64,000 nucleotides of DNA from Paenibacillus tundrae (GTDB lineage Bacteria > Bacillota > Bacilli > Paenibacillales > Paenibacillaceae): NCBI RefSeq assembly GCF_030812775.1, contig NZ_JAUSTI010000001.1:558001-622000 (forward strand), read 5' to 3'. A model generated the notes under the pieces. The model was not told the origin of the DNA. It saw only the letters and a list, made by a program, of their open reading frames with translations, and ran no database searches. Made by a program: the position numbers and the translations under genes. This document shows positions 34,069-43,455 of this stretch, piece after piece. Position 1 is the stretch's first letter; each line of letters opens with the position of its first letter.

Positions 34069-35298
34069 TTGAAAAATCTTATTGAATTGAGAAAAAAACT
34101 CGCTGCAAAAAAAGAGGAAATGCGTTCCTTGATTGTGCTGGCACAAACGGAGAAACGCGGCTTCTCTGATGATGAGGAAACGAATTTCACGACCATGGAA
34201 GCGGAAGCTCGTTCCTTGGAAGATGAAATTAAGTTGGAAGAACGTGCCCAACAGTTTGCCATGGGTGGTGGTGGCGCAAAACACACGCCTGATGATCCAG
34301 CACATGAAAGTGAATTCCGCAGCTTGGGGGAATTGATTTCGTGCTATCGGTCTGATCCGTATGACCCACGCTTGAAAGAGTACCGCGAGATGGCTGCGGG
34401 AACAAAAGCTTCAGGCGGTGTTTTTGTGCCTCCTAAGTTTTCGGCGCAACTGTTTGAAATTACACCAGAGGAAGCCGTTGTTCGTCCGCGTGCATTGGTA
34501 ATTCCTGCTGATGAAACCGCACCAGATTCCAGCACTACGTTCCCTGCGCTTGATCAAGGAGCTGGTTCCAACATGTACGGTGGCGTAGAGGTCAACTGGA
34601 TTGGTGAAGGTGATGAAAAACCGGAAACAAACGCTAAATTCAGAGACTTGACATTGACGCCTCATGAAGTAGCTGCTCACATCGTCGTTACTGACAAGTT
34701 GTTGCGGAATGCTCCGGCTGTTAACACGATTATTACCAAGTTGTTCCGTGGTGCAATTGCTGCAGCCGAGGATGATGCATTTTTGTACGGTAACGGTACT
34801 GGGAAACCGAATGGCGCGATGGTTTCACCAGCAGCTATTACAGTTCCACGCAAAACAGCCAACTTGATTACCTATCCTGACGTCGTTGCTATGATTGCTC
34901 AGGCAAAACTAGGAGGCGCATTAATTTGGGCAGCTTCTCAGTCCATTTTGCCGCAACTTCTTACCATGAAGGATGAGGCAGGGAACTTGATTTTCCAGCC
35001 TAACATTGCGGACAAAATGACTGGAACACTCCTTGGGTACCCAATCAGATTTAAAGAGAACGCGCCGATTCTTGGGGCAACCGGTGACCTGGTACTCGGA
35101 GATATGGGATATTACCTTATCAAAGATGGATCTGGTATCTTCATTCAAGCTTCTGAGCATCCATTGTTCAAGCAGAACAAAACGATTATTAAAGCCTTCT
35201 GGAACGTAGACGGCAAGCCGTGGGTAAACGCACCATTTGAGATGTCAAATGGTTATAAAGTTTCTCCGTTCATTAAGTTGGGCGTTCCAACACCTTAA
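34069..35298 (+). CDS. major capsid protein, HK97 fold
   Basis: 409 residues from TTG 34069 (GGGAG 8 bases upstream; ATG 34060 is too close to it). A coiled-coil delta domain (about 1-70), removed by the protease, precedes the HK97 body (ASGGVFVPPKFSAQLFEIT; FLYGNGTGKPNGAM). Structural shell protein, followed by a hairpin rather than a clear terminator. Confidence 0.93.
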   Translation: MKNLIELRKKLAAKKEEMRSLIVLAQTEKRGFSDDEETNFTTMEAEARSLEDEIKLEERAQQFAMGGGGAKHTPDDPAHESEFRSLGELISCYRSDPYDPRLKEYREMAAGTKASGGVFVPPKFSAQLFEITPEEAVVRPRALVIPADETAPDSSTTFPALDQGAGSNMYGGVEVNWIGEGDEKPETNAKFRDLTLTPHEVAAHIVVTDKLLRNAPAVNTIITKLFRGAIAAAEDDAFLYGNGTGKPNGAMVSPAAITVPRKTANLITYPDVVAMIAQAKLGGALIWAASQSILPQLLTMKDEAGNLIFQPNIADKMTGTLLGYPIRFKENAPILGATGDLVLGDMGYYLIKDGSGIFIQASEHPLFKQNKTIIKAFWNVDGKPWVNAPFEMSNGYKVSPFIKLGVPTP

Positions 35299-35313
35299 TC
35301 AACTTATATATGT

Positions 35314-35331
35314 GGCCTGGGTTACCAGGCC
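35314..35331 (+). other. hairpin after major capsid gene
   Basis: GGCCTGG-GTTA-CCAGGCC is a perfect 7-bp stem with no T-run after it. It probably stabilises the 3' end of the abundant capsid message or slows read-through. Confidence 0.6.
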
Positions 35332-35349
35332 TTATAGGAGGCAACGGCA

Positions 35350-35613
35350 ATGGCTAAAAGTGAAACGTTGAATTACACGGTAATCTCTGCTTTTAACGAT
35401 AAACAAACGAATGATCTGATTGAACCTGGTACTTTGTATCCTGCTGACCAGAAACGTGCGAATGTTTTGAGGGCTGCGGGTGTCATTGCGGAGGATGACG
35501 AAGGTCAATCCTTACCTAAACCATCCAAAACGGATGATTCAGATAAAGACAAGGTCAAGACAGATGTTCCAGCAGGCGGTGATTCTGATGCTGTCGACAC
35601 TGCAAAGAGCTAA
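35350..35613 (+). CDS. small head protein, unknown
   Basis: 87 residues. A compact N-terminal half (about 1-50) and an Asp/Lys-rich disordered tail. TAGGAGG precedes ATG. Genes at this place in HK97-like operons are often head decoration or joining proteins; no motif confirms that here. Confidence 0.6.
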   Translation: MAKSETLNYTVISAFNDKQTNDLIEPGTLYPADQKRANVLRAAGVIAEDDEGQSLPKPSKTDDSDKDKVKTDVPAGGDSDAVDTAKS

Positions 35614-36130
35614 AGGCATGATGTCCATTCCGTTGGACGACACATCACAGGATCTTTATCTGTTGTCCGCCTTAGCTGCGGCTTCTGAATGGATTGAACG
35701 GGAATGTAATCGAAGCTTCGAATACAAGACATACCAACAAACGTTGGACGGCTCTGGAACCCAGTTCCTCCGGCTTCGAAATTTCCCAATCCATGCAGTC
35801 TCTGAGCTGAGCATTCATGATAAGGATCAACCGACAGACTCTTTCAAGATCGAGTCGGAACACGGGATGCTGTTCAAACGCTCTGGATGGCCTTGTGGCG
35901 CTCGTTTAATTGATGTGGAATATTTAGCCGGGTATATCCTTCCAAGCGATGAGATAGACGCTCCGGCTTCGACACTGCCGCAAAAATATGAGCTGGCTTG
36001 TGTGTTGCTTGCTCAAACGTTGATGAGGGAACAGGGCGTAACGAGCGAGCGGGTAGGTAACATATCCGTAACTTACAAGGATGAGGGTCGAGGCTTGCCA
36101 GGTGCGGTCAAAGCTCTTATTCAGTTGTGA
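35588..36130 (+). CDS. head-tail connector protein, gp6-like
   Basis: 180 residues from ATG 35588, beginning MLSTLQRAKGMMSIP; GGCGGTG lies upstream inside the previous gene. The helical N-terminal part ALAAASEWIERECNRSFEY is typical of the gp6/Gp15 connector family that binds below the portal. Confidence 0.78.
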   Translation: MLSTLQRAKGMMSIPLDDTSQDLYLLSALAAASEWIERECNRSFEYKTYQQTLDGSGTQFLRLRNFPIHAVSELSIHDKDQPTDSFKIESEHGMLFKRSGWPCGARLIDVEYLAGYILPSDEIDAPASTLPQKYELACVLLAQTLMREQGVTSERVGNISVTYKDEGRGLPGAVKALIQL

Positions 36131-36138
36131 AGTGACAT

Positions 36139-36612
36139 ATGGCGAAAAGACGGCGAAGTGTGCGGCGTGCAAACGTCTCATACACCGGGGATATGGATTT
36201 ATCTGTTCTGGTGGATCGGGTGCGTCCTTTAGTGGATCAAGAGGTAGTCATAGGGGTTCAAGGTAACGCTGAGTTGGCTATGATTGCAGCCGTGCATGAA
36301 TTTGGATCGGCAAAGATGAACATCCCTGCACGGTCATTCATTGGAACTGGCAAGAAAAAGGCTCAGGCAGCAATTGCCAAGCTTGTCCGAGCTGGCATTA
36401 CTGAGATTGTACTTGGTAATAAGTCGGTTGACTCTCTGCTTCATGAAATTGGTGAAGTCGGACAGCAGCGCGTGGTCAAGAACTTTGACCGAATCAAGCA
36501 GCCGGGCATATCTGCAATTTATGCTCGATACAAAAAGGGGAAACGACTCTTACAGGCTGATATGGATTTAAGAGACTCTATCGTATTCCTTGTTCGACGC
36601 AAAGGAGGGTAG
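36139..36612 (+). CDS. virion morphogenesis protein, neck
   Basis: 157 residues, basic N- and C-termini. The segment VVIGVQGNAELAMIAAVHEFG and the following IPARSFIG are typical of gp10/virion morphogenesis proteins next to connectors. AGTGACAT precedes ATG. Confidence 0.68.
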   Translation: MAKRRRSVRRANVSYTGDMDLSVLVDRVRPLVDQEVVIGVQGNAELAMIAAVHEFGSAKMNIPARSFIGTGKKKAQAAIAKLVRAGITEIVLGNKSVDSLLHEIGEVGQQRVVKNFDRIKQPGISAIYARYKKGKRLLQADMDLRDSIVFLVRRKGG

Positions 36613-36614
36613 CC

Positions 36615-36962
36615 ATGAGATTTAACCAAGCACGCACTCTGCGCAAGTATGAGCGTCCATACACTCTAATCCGTGAAGGTGAGGGGAAATGGAACTCTGT
36701 GGGAGTCTACCAACCTCCTGAGACGCAGAGAATTGACCTAAGAGGGTCGATACAGGCATTAGGGGATAAACTTACCCAAACTGATGGAGGGCGTTACACA
36801 GTAGACGACAGGCTGTTACTGACGACATATGAGCATGAATCCGGGGATGTTGTCGAACATCAAGGAAAACAGTACACCGTGGAAACGGACTCGGATTGGA
36901 ACCAGTACAGCAACGTCAACGAGTATCGGCTAAAGAGGGTGAGCACGCATGATCCAGTTTGA
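36615..36962 (+). CDS. probable head-closure protein
   Basis: 115 residues, beta-rich, AAAGGAGGG upstream. Size and position between connector and neck terminator suggest a head-closure (stopper) protein; no diagnostic motif seen. Overlaps the next gene by 14 bases. Confidence 0.55.
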   Translation: MRFNQARTLRKYERPYTLIREGEGKWNSVGVYQPPETQRIDLRGSIQALGDKLTQTDGGRYTVDDRLLLTTYEHESGDVVEHQGKQYTVETDSDWNQYSNVNEYRLKRVSTHDPV

Positions 36963-37422
36963 AGCCATCCGAAAGAGCATGATAGAGGGGTTGTCTAGCG
37001 CTCTTGGTGTGCTAGTCATTGAAATTGACGGAGTGAATAAGGTTCCTCCGGTTCCTTTTATGAGCTACGACTTTTCCGATGAGAGTGGCGTTCGTGGTCA
37101 CATGGCCGTAACCCTCGAAGATGACAAAATGGTGCATACAGGAGACGTGACGCTTAGCGTGACGTTTCAAAGCTATGCCCATGATCGACTTGGTGCCGTA
37201 GTGCTGGCTAATCGGGCGCGAGATTGGTTCTTAACTGCCGGACATCGGGTTCTCAAAGACGATGTTAACACAGTTGTCGTGACTGTTGGAGAGTCCATCA
37301 ACAATGACGTGCAGCTAGGTAACGAATGGGAGCGTCGAAATGGGTTTGAAATTGAATTGCGAGCAAAAAACGTAATTGAAGAAGATTATACACCGATTGA
37401 GTCGGTACAAGTGAGGGGTTGA
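36949..37422 (+). CDS. neck/tail terminator protein
   Basis: 157 residues, alpha/beta, with an even strand pattern (VTLSVTFQSYA, VNTVVVTVGES). Resembles tail-terminator proteins that cap contractile tails and precede the sheath gene. Named by position and general fold. Confidence 0.6.
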   Translation: MIQFEAIRKSMIEGLSSALGVLVIEIDGVNKVPPVPFMSYDFSDESGVRGHMAVTLEDDKMVHTGDVTLSVTFQSYAHDRLGAVVLANRARDWFLTAGHRVLKDDVNTVVVTVGESINNDVQLGNEWERRNGFEIELRAKNVIEEDYTPIESVQVRG

Positions 37423-37427
37423 GACCA

Positions 37428-38432
37428 TTGGCAAAAGACGTAAATGTCATTATTGAAATCGAAACACCTACACCGCGTCTTGGGTTTGGTAAACCGTTAA
37501 TTTTGGGTTCTGCTGCTGTAGGAAAGCCATATAAGACATACACCGATCTGGCAAGCGTCAAACTGGATTATACCGAAACCACGGAGGAATATAAGGCAGC
37601 GTTCGCGCTTTTGAATCAGGGTGATGATTCTCCTGTCGAGATTGCCATTGCAAGACAGAAGACGGGTACAGAACCGGAGACAATCGACGATGTACTGGGG
37701 CGGTTGTGGAAAGAAGATTGGTATTTCCTGATTACAACAACCACAACCCAAGCGGATGTTGATGCTTTTGCTGCGGCGATTGAACAAAACAATTCTAGAG
37801 AGTATTTTACACGCTCTTCCACACTTGCTGATGTCGCGCTGTTGCTGGCTAAGAATTACAGTCGCACTACAGCTTTTTATCATATCGATATTTCAAATTA
37901 TCCTGAAGCTGCTTTGGTCGGCCGTGTCGGTTCTGCACCGGTGGGATCTGTGACATGGAAATTCAAATACTTGCAAGGTATTGCGCCACTTGATATTACG
38001 GACACGGAGCTGCGTGAGATTCATACCGCAGGGGCTATCACATACGTAACGAAAGCAGGGCGAAACCAAACGTCTGAAGGTAAAACCTTGTCTGGTGAAT
38101 GGATCGATGTCATTCATGCTAAGGATTACATTCGTTTTAACATCGAGTATGCCATTCAAATTCTGTTTGCCAACACTGGCAAAGTGAGTTTTACAGATGC
38201 GGGTATTGCTCAACTGGAAAGTGAGACGCGTACTGTGCTTCAGCAAGGATTTAACCAGGGGATCATTGCTGCGGATGAAGACGGGCAACCAATGTATGGA
38301 ACAACGTTCCTGACCCGTGCCCAAACTGACCCGGCTGACCGGGCACAACGGAAATATAACGGTGGGTCTTTTTGGTTTGATTTGGCTGGGGCAATTCATG
38401 AATCTACTATTCGCGGAGTGATTCGCAAGTAA
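37428..38432 (+). CDS. contractile tail sheath protein, short type (DUF3383-like)
   Basis: 334 residues from TTG 37428 (GAGGGG 9 bases upstream; TTG 37419 is too close). N-terminal strand DVNVIIEIETPTP, a central domain, and C-terminal domain FWFDLAGAIHESTIRGVI. Clearly shorter than the 470-residue or longer sheaths of PBSX or P2, and like the sheath of simple contractile phages such as Pam3. Establishes a contractile tail. Confidence 0.78.
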   Translation: MAKDVNVIIEIETPTPRLGFGKPLILGSAAVGKPYKTYTDLASVKLDYTETTEEYKAAFALLNQGDDSPVEIAIARQKTGTEPETIDDVLGRLWKEDWYFLITTTTTQADVDAFAAAIEQNNSREYFTRSSTLADVALLLAKNYSRTTAFYHIDISNYPEAALVGRVGSAPVGSVTWKFKYLQGIAPLDITDTELREIHTAGAITYVTKAGRNQTSEGKTLSGEWIDVIHAKDYIRFNIEYAIQILFANTGKVSFTDAGIAQLESETRTVLQQGFNQGIIAADEDGQPMYGTTFLTRAQTDPADRAQRKYNGGSFWFDLAGAIHESTIRGVIRK

Positions 38433-38448
38433 GGAGGGATAATCGACT

Positions 38449-38844
38449 ATGACAGCAACTACTTACGATTCTAAAGATGTCAGCGTGGTCATTGGTGGCG
38501 TATATCTTACTGCATTCTCAGAAGATATGGTTGAGATCGAGAAGGATGAGAACAATTACGAAACCAAGGTTGGTGCCCAAGGGGATGTCCTCAGGACGAA
38601 AGTTAACAATCCACTCGGGACTATCACTCTTACACTTCTTCCGACAAGCCCACAGGTCTCCTATATGGACGGGCTTGGAAACAGCGGTAAGCTTGTTCCT
38701 GTGACCGTTATTCATTCTGGTACACCTAAAGAGACAGTTACAGTGACGGAAGCCTTTGTTCAAAAGCCTGCAACAAGAACATATGGTAACGAGGCTGAGG
38801 ATCGAGAATACGAAATTACATGCATGGACATTTTGTTCAGCTAA
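38449..38844 (+). CDS. tail tube protein
   Basis: 131 residues, beta-rich (DVSVVIGGVYLTAFSEDMVE; GTITLTLLPTSPQVSYMDGL). Matches the small tube proteins that follow DUF3383 sheaths. AAGGAGGG precedes ATG. Confidence 0.75.
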   Translation: MTATTYDSKDVSVVIGGVYLTAFSEDMVEIEKDENNYETKVGAQGDVLRTKVNNPLGTITLTLLPTSPQVSYMDGLGNSGKLVPVTVIHSGTPKETVTVTEAFVQKPATRTYGNEAEDREYEITCMDILFS

Positions 38845-38875
38845 TAAAAACCACATTAGAAAAGGATGATTTTAA

Positions 38876-39184
38876 ATGTCGAACTTTGCACAAAAACAAA
38901 TTACCACAAAAGCAGGAAATAAATTTATGCTTCAGTTCCCTGGCGTTCGTCAAGTGACGAAAATTACAGACCGTATTAAAAACAAACATGGTGTAGCTTC
39001 TGACGAGCGGTTGGCAGAAGAGATGCTTTCTCACGTTGTTGTTGAACCTAAGACCAAGATGGAGGATTTCAAAGACCCAGCAGGGTTCAAGGAGCTGGGT
39101 GAACTCGTAGGCAAGGCTTACGCATTTATTACAGGTAATGACGATTTGATTGAATCTGATGAAGGAAGAGAATCTGAGGAATAA
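38876..39184 (+). CDS. tail assembly chaperone
   Basis: 102 residues, alpha/beta N-terminus, acidic C-terminus. Lies between the tube and tape-measure genes, the standard place for the assembly chaperone. AAAGGATG precedes ATG. No convincing slippery heptamer for frameshifting. Confidence 0.65.
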   Translation: MSNFAQKQITTKAGNKFMLQFPGVRQVTKITDRIKNKHGVASDERLAEEMLSHVVVEPKTKMEDFKDPAGFKELGELVGKAYAFITGNDDLIESDEGRESEE

Positions 39185-39188
39185 AACT

Positions 39189-39377
39189 ATGGCACTTACT
39201 GATAGAGAAGCACGAGAGCGGGCGAAGAAAAATTGGCCGTTGTGGCGACTGCTCTTATCGGACATGTCAATCACTTATAGTGATTTGGATAACATGGACC
39301 CGGATGATTTGGCTGAAGCCAATGCTGCACTTGATATCCATATCGAACAAATGAATAAACAAAATAAAAAGAAATAG
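39189..39377 (+). CDS. small tail protein before tape measure
   Basis: 62 residues from ATG 39189 (GAGG 9 bases upstream). The content (NWPLWRLLLSDMSITYSDLD) fits the second tail chaperone component, produced separately here rather than by frameshift. Function inferred from position. Confidence 0.5.
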   Translation: MALTDREARERAKKNWPLWRLLLSDMSITYSDLDNMDPDDLAEANAALDIHIEQMNKQNKKK

Positions 39378-39397
39378 CGTCCTTTTTGGGCGCTTTT
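39375..39397 (+). terminator. terminator-like hairpin inside the tail operon
   Basis: AGCGTCC (39375-39381) pairs with GGGCGCT (39387-39393) around TTTTT and is followed by five Ts. It stands just ahead of the tape-measure gene, so it may reduce or gate downstream expression. Confidence 0.6.
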
Positions 39398-39421
39398 TGC
39401 TTTTTAATGGGGTGATTTGAG

Positions 39422-41794
39422 GTGGCAGGAGGTATCATTGGCAACCTCATGTTTGCCGTAGGTTTTAAACTTAACACCAAGGGTCTGGATGAAGGTAATA
39501 AGAAAATTTCTACCTTGACCAAAGGCGTGATTGGGTTAGGAGCTGCGGGTATAACCGCAATGGCCGGACTTGGGATTGCTGGTATTGCGGCAGCGTCCAA
39601 TTTTGAAAGTGCGATGTCTGATATACAGCAGGCTACGGGTTTAGCCGCTGAACAGATGGAAGCAACAAGGGAAGTCGCTACGAATCTGTACAATCAGAAC
39701 TTTGGCGAAGATTGGAACGATTTAGGCAGTGCGATTTCTGCAGTTCAACAAGTTACCGGGCAGACAGGCAGTGAATTGGAGTCCACAACGCAGAGTGCAT
39801 TGCTTTTAAGAGATGCATTCGGCTATGAAATCAACGAATCCATTAAATCCGTGGATACGATGATGAAACAGTTCGGTATTACCTCTGAACAGGCATATGA
39901 CTTGCTGACACAGGGAACGCAAAAGGGTTTGAACAAGTCGGACGAACTCATGGACAGCGCAAACGAATACGCCAACCAATTCAAGTCACTTGGTATGAAT
40001 GCCGAGGATATGTTTGATATTTTTGCTGCTGGTTCAGCAGAAGGTGTATTCCAATTAGACAAAATTGGTGATGCCGTAAAGGAATTTAATATCCGATCTA
40101 AAGACGGGAGTAAAGCGTCCGTTGAAGCCTTTGAAATGCTGGGTCTAAATGCGGATACGATGATGCAGACCTTCGCCAAAGGTGGACCACAGGCTAAAGC
40201 GGCATTCTCACAGATATTGCAAATGATATCTGATGTGGAAGACCCTGTTCTCAAAAATCAGATTGGTGTATCGCTCCTAGGTACTCAGTTTGAGGATTTA
40301 GAGGCAACGGTAGTTGAAGGGATGGGCAGAGCCACAAGCCAATTTAGCTCGACTGGTGACGCACTGGCCGAGCTAAACAAAATCAAATTCGAGAAGCCTG
40401 GCGAAGCGTTTGCCATGTTTAGTAGGCAGCTTGAGACCGGAATCCTAATACCTATTGGACAAAAGCTATTGCCATACTTTAACCAGTTCGGGCAGTGGAT
40501 GGCCGATAACAAACCGATGATAGAGGCGGTAGGGAATGCAATAGGAGATGGCATTGGCGCGGCGTTAGATTGGACAGGCAACGCAGTCCAATTTGCATAC
40601 GATACATTCAATGATTTCATTCCTAAGATTCTGGAATTTAAGGATCAGGCGGTATCCACATTTCAGGATTTCAAGAAGACGTTAGAGGATAACCAAGGGA
40701 CGATTGGTGCTGTGGTAGGAATCATTACCACGTTGCTGATTCCTGCGTTGGTTTCAACCGGTGTGCAAGCTATGATTACAGGTGCAAGAATGACAGGAGC
40801 TTTCCTGTTATCTAAAGTGCAGATAGCTGCTAACGCTGCTGTAATGACGGGTCAAATGGTTCTTGCAATGGTGCGGTATGTAATTCAAGGATGGGCTGTA
40901 GTGGCTTCCGTTACTGCGACCATGGTTGCGTGGACGGCTCAAAAAGCGGTTATGGTCATTTCTACTGCTGCAACTTGGGCAATGACTGCGGCTCAGTGGG
41001 CTATGAACGCCGCATTTTGGGCTAACCCGATAACATGGATTGTGGCTGCAATTATTGCCGTAATTATTGCGGCTATTGTTGTTTTCAAGAACTGGGGAGC
41101 AATTAAGGATTGGCTGGTGTCTAAGTGGCAGGCACTTAAAGCTGGAACAATTTCAGTTTTCCAAGCGATTGGGAATTTCATTAAGAATATGTTCACAGGT
41201 CTGGTCACAGCGGTAAAGACAAAGGCAACAGCTATTTGGGATGGCATTAAGTCGATTTGGGATCGAATCACCAGTTTCCTATCTGGAATCAACCTTTTCG
41301 ATATTGGTAAAAACATCATCGAAGGGATGATAAACGGTATCGGCAGTATGGCGAATGCTGTAGTCGATAAAGTGAAGGACATTGGTAACAGCATTACGGA
41401 CAAGATCAAGGGCATTTTGGGTATCCATTCACCGTCCCGAGTCATGATGGAAGTGGGTTTTTTCACGGGTGAGGGTCTGGCACGAGGGATTGAAAACACT
41501 CAGGATCGTGTGTCTGGTGCATCGGCTAATGTCACGGAAGAAATTATTCCAGATGTTAGTGGTCGACCTGCTTTAGCGCCAGCGAAAAGCCTGGCTCCTG
41601 CACGCGCTACTGGAGGTGGAGCATCACAAGGGGCTGCATTCAAGTTTGATATTAATATTGATGTGAAGGGGGATAGGAGCTCTGCTTCTGCTGCATCCGA
41701 TATTGCTTCTGAGGTGAAACGTCAGGTGCAGGAAGTAATTGAAGAAGCCTTTAGGCGTATGGGATTGCCCGTCCCTGATATGGAGGGGATCTAA
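39422..41794 (+). CDS. tail tape measure protein
   Basis: 790 residues from GTG 39422. TP901-type N-terminal core (about 40-330; NFESAMSDIQQATGLA), a membrane-like hydrophobic middle (about 430-560), and a C-terminal GIHSPSRVMMEVG motif. Sets tail length; at about 1.5 angstrom per residue it predicts a tail near 120 nm. GGGGTG upstream. Confidence 0.9.
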   Translation: MAGGIIGNLMFAVGFKLNTKGLDEGNKKISTLTKGVIGLGAAGITAMAGLGIAGIAAASNFESAMSDIQQATGLAAEQMEATREVATNLYNQNFGEDWNDLGSAISAVQQVTGQTGSELESTTQSALLLRDAFGYEINESIKSVDTMMKQFGITSEQAYDLLTQGTQKGLNKSDELMDSANEYANQFKSLGMNAEDMFDIFAAGSAEGVFQLDKIGDAVKEFNIRSKDGSKASVEAFEMLGLNADTMMQTFAKGGPQAKAAFSQILQMISDVEDPVLKNQIGVSLLGTQFEDLEATVVEGMGRATSQFSSTGDALAELNKIKFEKPGEAFAMFSRQLETGILIPIGQKLLPYFNQFGQWMADNKPMIEAVGNAIGDGIGAALDWTGNAVQFAYDTFNDFIPKILEFKDQAVSTFQDFKKTLEDNQGTIGAVVGIITTLLIPALVSTGVQAMITGARMTGAFLLSKVQIAANAAVMTGQMVLAMVRYVIQGWAVVASVTATMVAWTAQKAVMVISTAATWAMTAAQWAMNAAFWANPITWIVAAIIAVIIAAIVVFKNWGAIKDWLVSKWQALKAGTISVFQAIGNFIKNMFTGLVTAVKTKATAIWDGIKSIWDRITSFLSGINLFDIGKNIIEGMINGIGSMANAVVDKVKDIGNSITDKIKGILGIHSPSRVMMEVGFFTGEGLARGIENTQDRVSGASANVTEEIIPDVSGRPALAPAKSLAPARATGGGASQGAAFKFDINIDVKGDRSSASAASDIASEVKRQVQEVIEEAFRRMGLPVPDMEGI

Positions 41795-42336
41795 TGGCAA
41801 AAGTCGATTCACATTACATCTTAGTTGAGCAAGAAAGCCCGAATTTCGATGTCGATATCACCACACAGCCTGTGGAAAAAGATATTGATATGATGGATCA
41901 TGTTCAGCGCAAAGCGCGGACGATGGGTATTACAGGTGTGGTGGCTGGGTCAGGAGCATCCAAGGTACTAGCGTATCTTAAAAAAGCTTCTGACTCCGGC
42001 CAGATTGTGAAGTACGTTGGCCGCATGGCTTTTACTGGGATCATATCGGGATTAGCAACAGGACACACGAACCAGATAGCCAATGGGTTTACAATCACCT
42101 TCACAATGACAGAGGTACGTGTTGCTACCTCATCGTTTGCTGAGAAGCTACCTACACCTGTTAAAGCTCAGGCTATAAAAATAGTCAATTCAGGCGTTAA
42201 ACAGACCAAAACCAAAACGAAATCAAAGACAAAAACTAAGACGAAAACAACGACGAAGACCAAAACCAAAACAAAGACAAAATCAAAGGAACCAGTAACC
42301 AAGGTTAAGTTCAAGCCTGGAAGCCCTTGGTCTTAG
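41794..42336 (+). CDS. baseplate/distal tail protein with Lys-Thr repeat tail
   Basis: 180 residues; start overlaps the tape-measure stop (TAATG), GGAGGGG upstream. The folded part (about 1-125) resembles Dit-like proteins of contractile phages. Residues about 137-163 are almost pure Lys-Thr dipeptides (KTKTKSKTKTKT), encoded by a 6-base repeat, before a C-terminal VKFKPGSPW motif. Confidence 0.6.
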   Translation: MAKVDSHYILVEQESPNFDVDITTQPVEKDIDMMDHVQRKARTMGITGVVAGSGASKVLAYLKKASDSGQIVKYVGRMAFTGIISGLATGHTNQIANGFTITFTMTEVRVATSSFAEKLPTPVKAQAIKIVNSGVKQTKTKTKSKTKTKTKTTTKTKTKTKTKSKEPVTKVKFKPGSPWS

Positions 42337-42344
42337 GAGGCGCT

Positions 42345-42674
42345 ATGGAATACGTTGATATTGAAAAGGAACTTGTTCCCTACCGGTTCGATATCTCCTT
42401 AGAGGACGAGTTGTTCACGTTTGAGGTGCAATACAATGAACAATTTGATTACTTCACGGTGGATTTAGAAAAGGACGGGGAAGCGCTTGTTACTGGGGAA
42501 AAGATTGTATATGGCACAACGCTTTTTTATGACGTCATGGACAATCGTTTCCCGAAAGTGCCGATCGTTCCATATGATCAATCGGAAACGGAATCAGAAG
42601 TGAACTGGCGGACGCTCTCAGAGAGCGTCTTTTTGTATTTAATCGATACTGAAGGTGATGAGGATGAAGAATAA
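42345..42674 (+). CDS. baseplate plug protein, Pam3 gp18-like
   Basis: 109 residues from ATG 42345 with AGGAGG 4 bases before. Beta-rich (FTFEVQYNEQFDYFTVDLEK; YGTTLFYDVMD), matching the small plug proteins next to the hub gene in simple contractile phages. Assigned by pattern and place. Confidence 0.55.
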   Translation: MEYVDIEKELVPYRFDISLEDELFTFEVQYNEQFDYFTVDLEKDGEALVTGEKIVYGTTLFYDVMDNRFPKVPIVPYDQSETESEVNWRTLSESVFLYLIDTEGDEDEE

Positions 42675-43455
42675 CTTTGGCCGTGTGGTCGAGGTCATGA
42701 CCGAGGGGATGAAGTTTTCAATGGACAATTACAACATTGAAGGTTCCATTCCGTTTGATAATGACCCACTACCTAACGAGGCTGAAATTAAGATTTGGAA
42801 CCTCTCTGATACAACGTTAAATAACATCAAGCGCGGCAAGGTGCTGATGGTCAATGCAGGCTATAAAGGTGACATTGGCGTAATCCTGCACGGTTACATA
42901 TCTGACGTGAGTACTGCTTGGTCAGGTGTAGATAAGATTACGACGATTCGGGTGCTTGATGGTGTGGACTTATCCAAGCGTGTGGTCAAAGAGATTGCTT
43001 ATGCGAAAAACACCTTGGGCAGTGCAATCATTAAGCAAATGGCAGCCTATATTGGGTTGCCTGTTGCCCAAATGGATCTAAACCAAGATTACCGATACCA
43101 GGACGGATACAGCGCCAAAGGCGCGGTGACAGACATCATAACCAAGATATGCAAGGATTGCGGGACGAGCTGCTATATCAACAAAGGCAAATTGTATGTT
43201 CGCAGTCTTCGCCGTGGAGCTGATGACCTGTTCAAGCTTAATTCTGACACAGGATTAATTGGCTCTCCTGCTTACTTTGAACAGCAAGGTGCGAAAGGCT
43301 ACAACCTTTCATCCCAATTGCAATATCGGATTACAACCGCTTCGGCAATCGACCTTAAAAGCCGAGTGTTTACGGGGAGGTTGCATGTCCGGGGAGGTTC
43401 TCACACTTTTTCCCGTACTGGGGATTTTAAAACGGACATGGAGGCGATCATTTGA
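42664..43455 (+). CDS. baseplate hub protein
   Basis: 263 residues from ATG 42664 (AAGGTGA upstream). The pattern NEAEIKIWNLSDTTLNNIKR and later LHGYISDVSTAW is characteristic of phage hub (gp27/gpD-like) domains. Forms the central ring connecting tube and spike. Confidence 0.72.
   Translation: MKNNFGRVVEVMTEGMKFSMDNYNIEGSIPFDNDPLPNEAEIKIWNLSDTTLNNIKRGKVLMVNAGYKGDIGVILHGYISDVSTAWSGVDKITTIRVLDGVDLSKRVVKEIAYAKNTLGSAIIKQMAAYIGLPVAQMDLNQDYRYQDGYSAKGAVTDIITKICKDCGTSCYINKGKLYVRSLRRGADDLFKLNSDTGLIGSPAYFEQQGAKGYNLSSQLQYRITTASAIDLKSRVFTGRLHVRGGSHTFSRTGDFKTDMEAII

Noticed and set aside
38876..39377. Programmed frameshift joining the tail chaperone to the next small ORF
   Set aside because: The frames overlap, but the needed shift is +1 or -2, no slippery heptamer is seen, and the second ORF has its own ATG with GAGG upstream.
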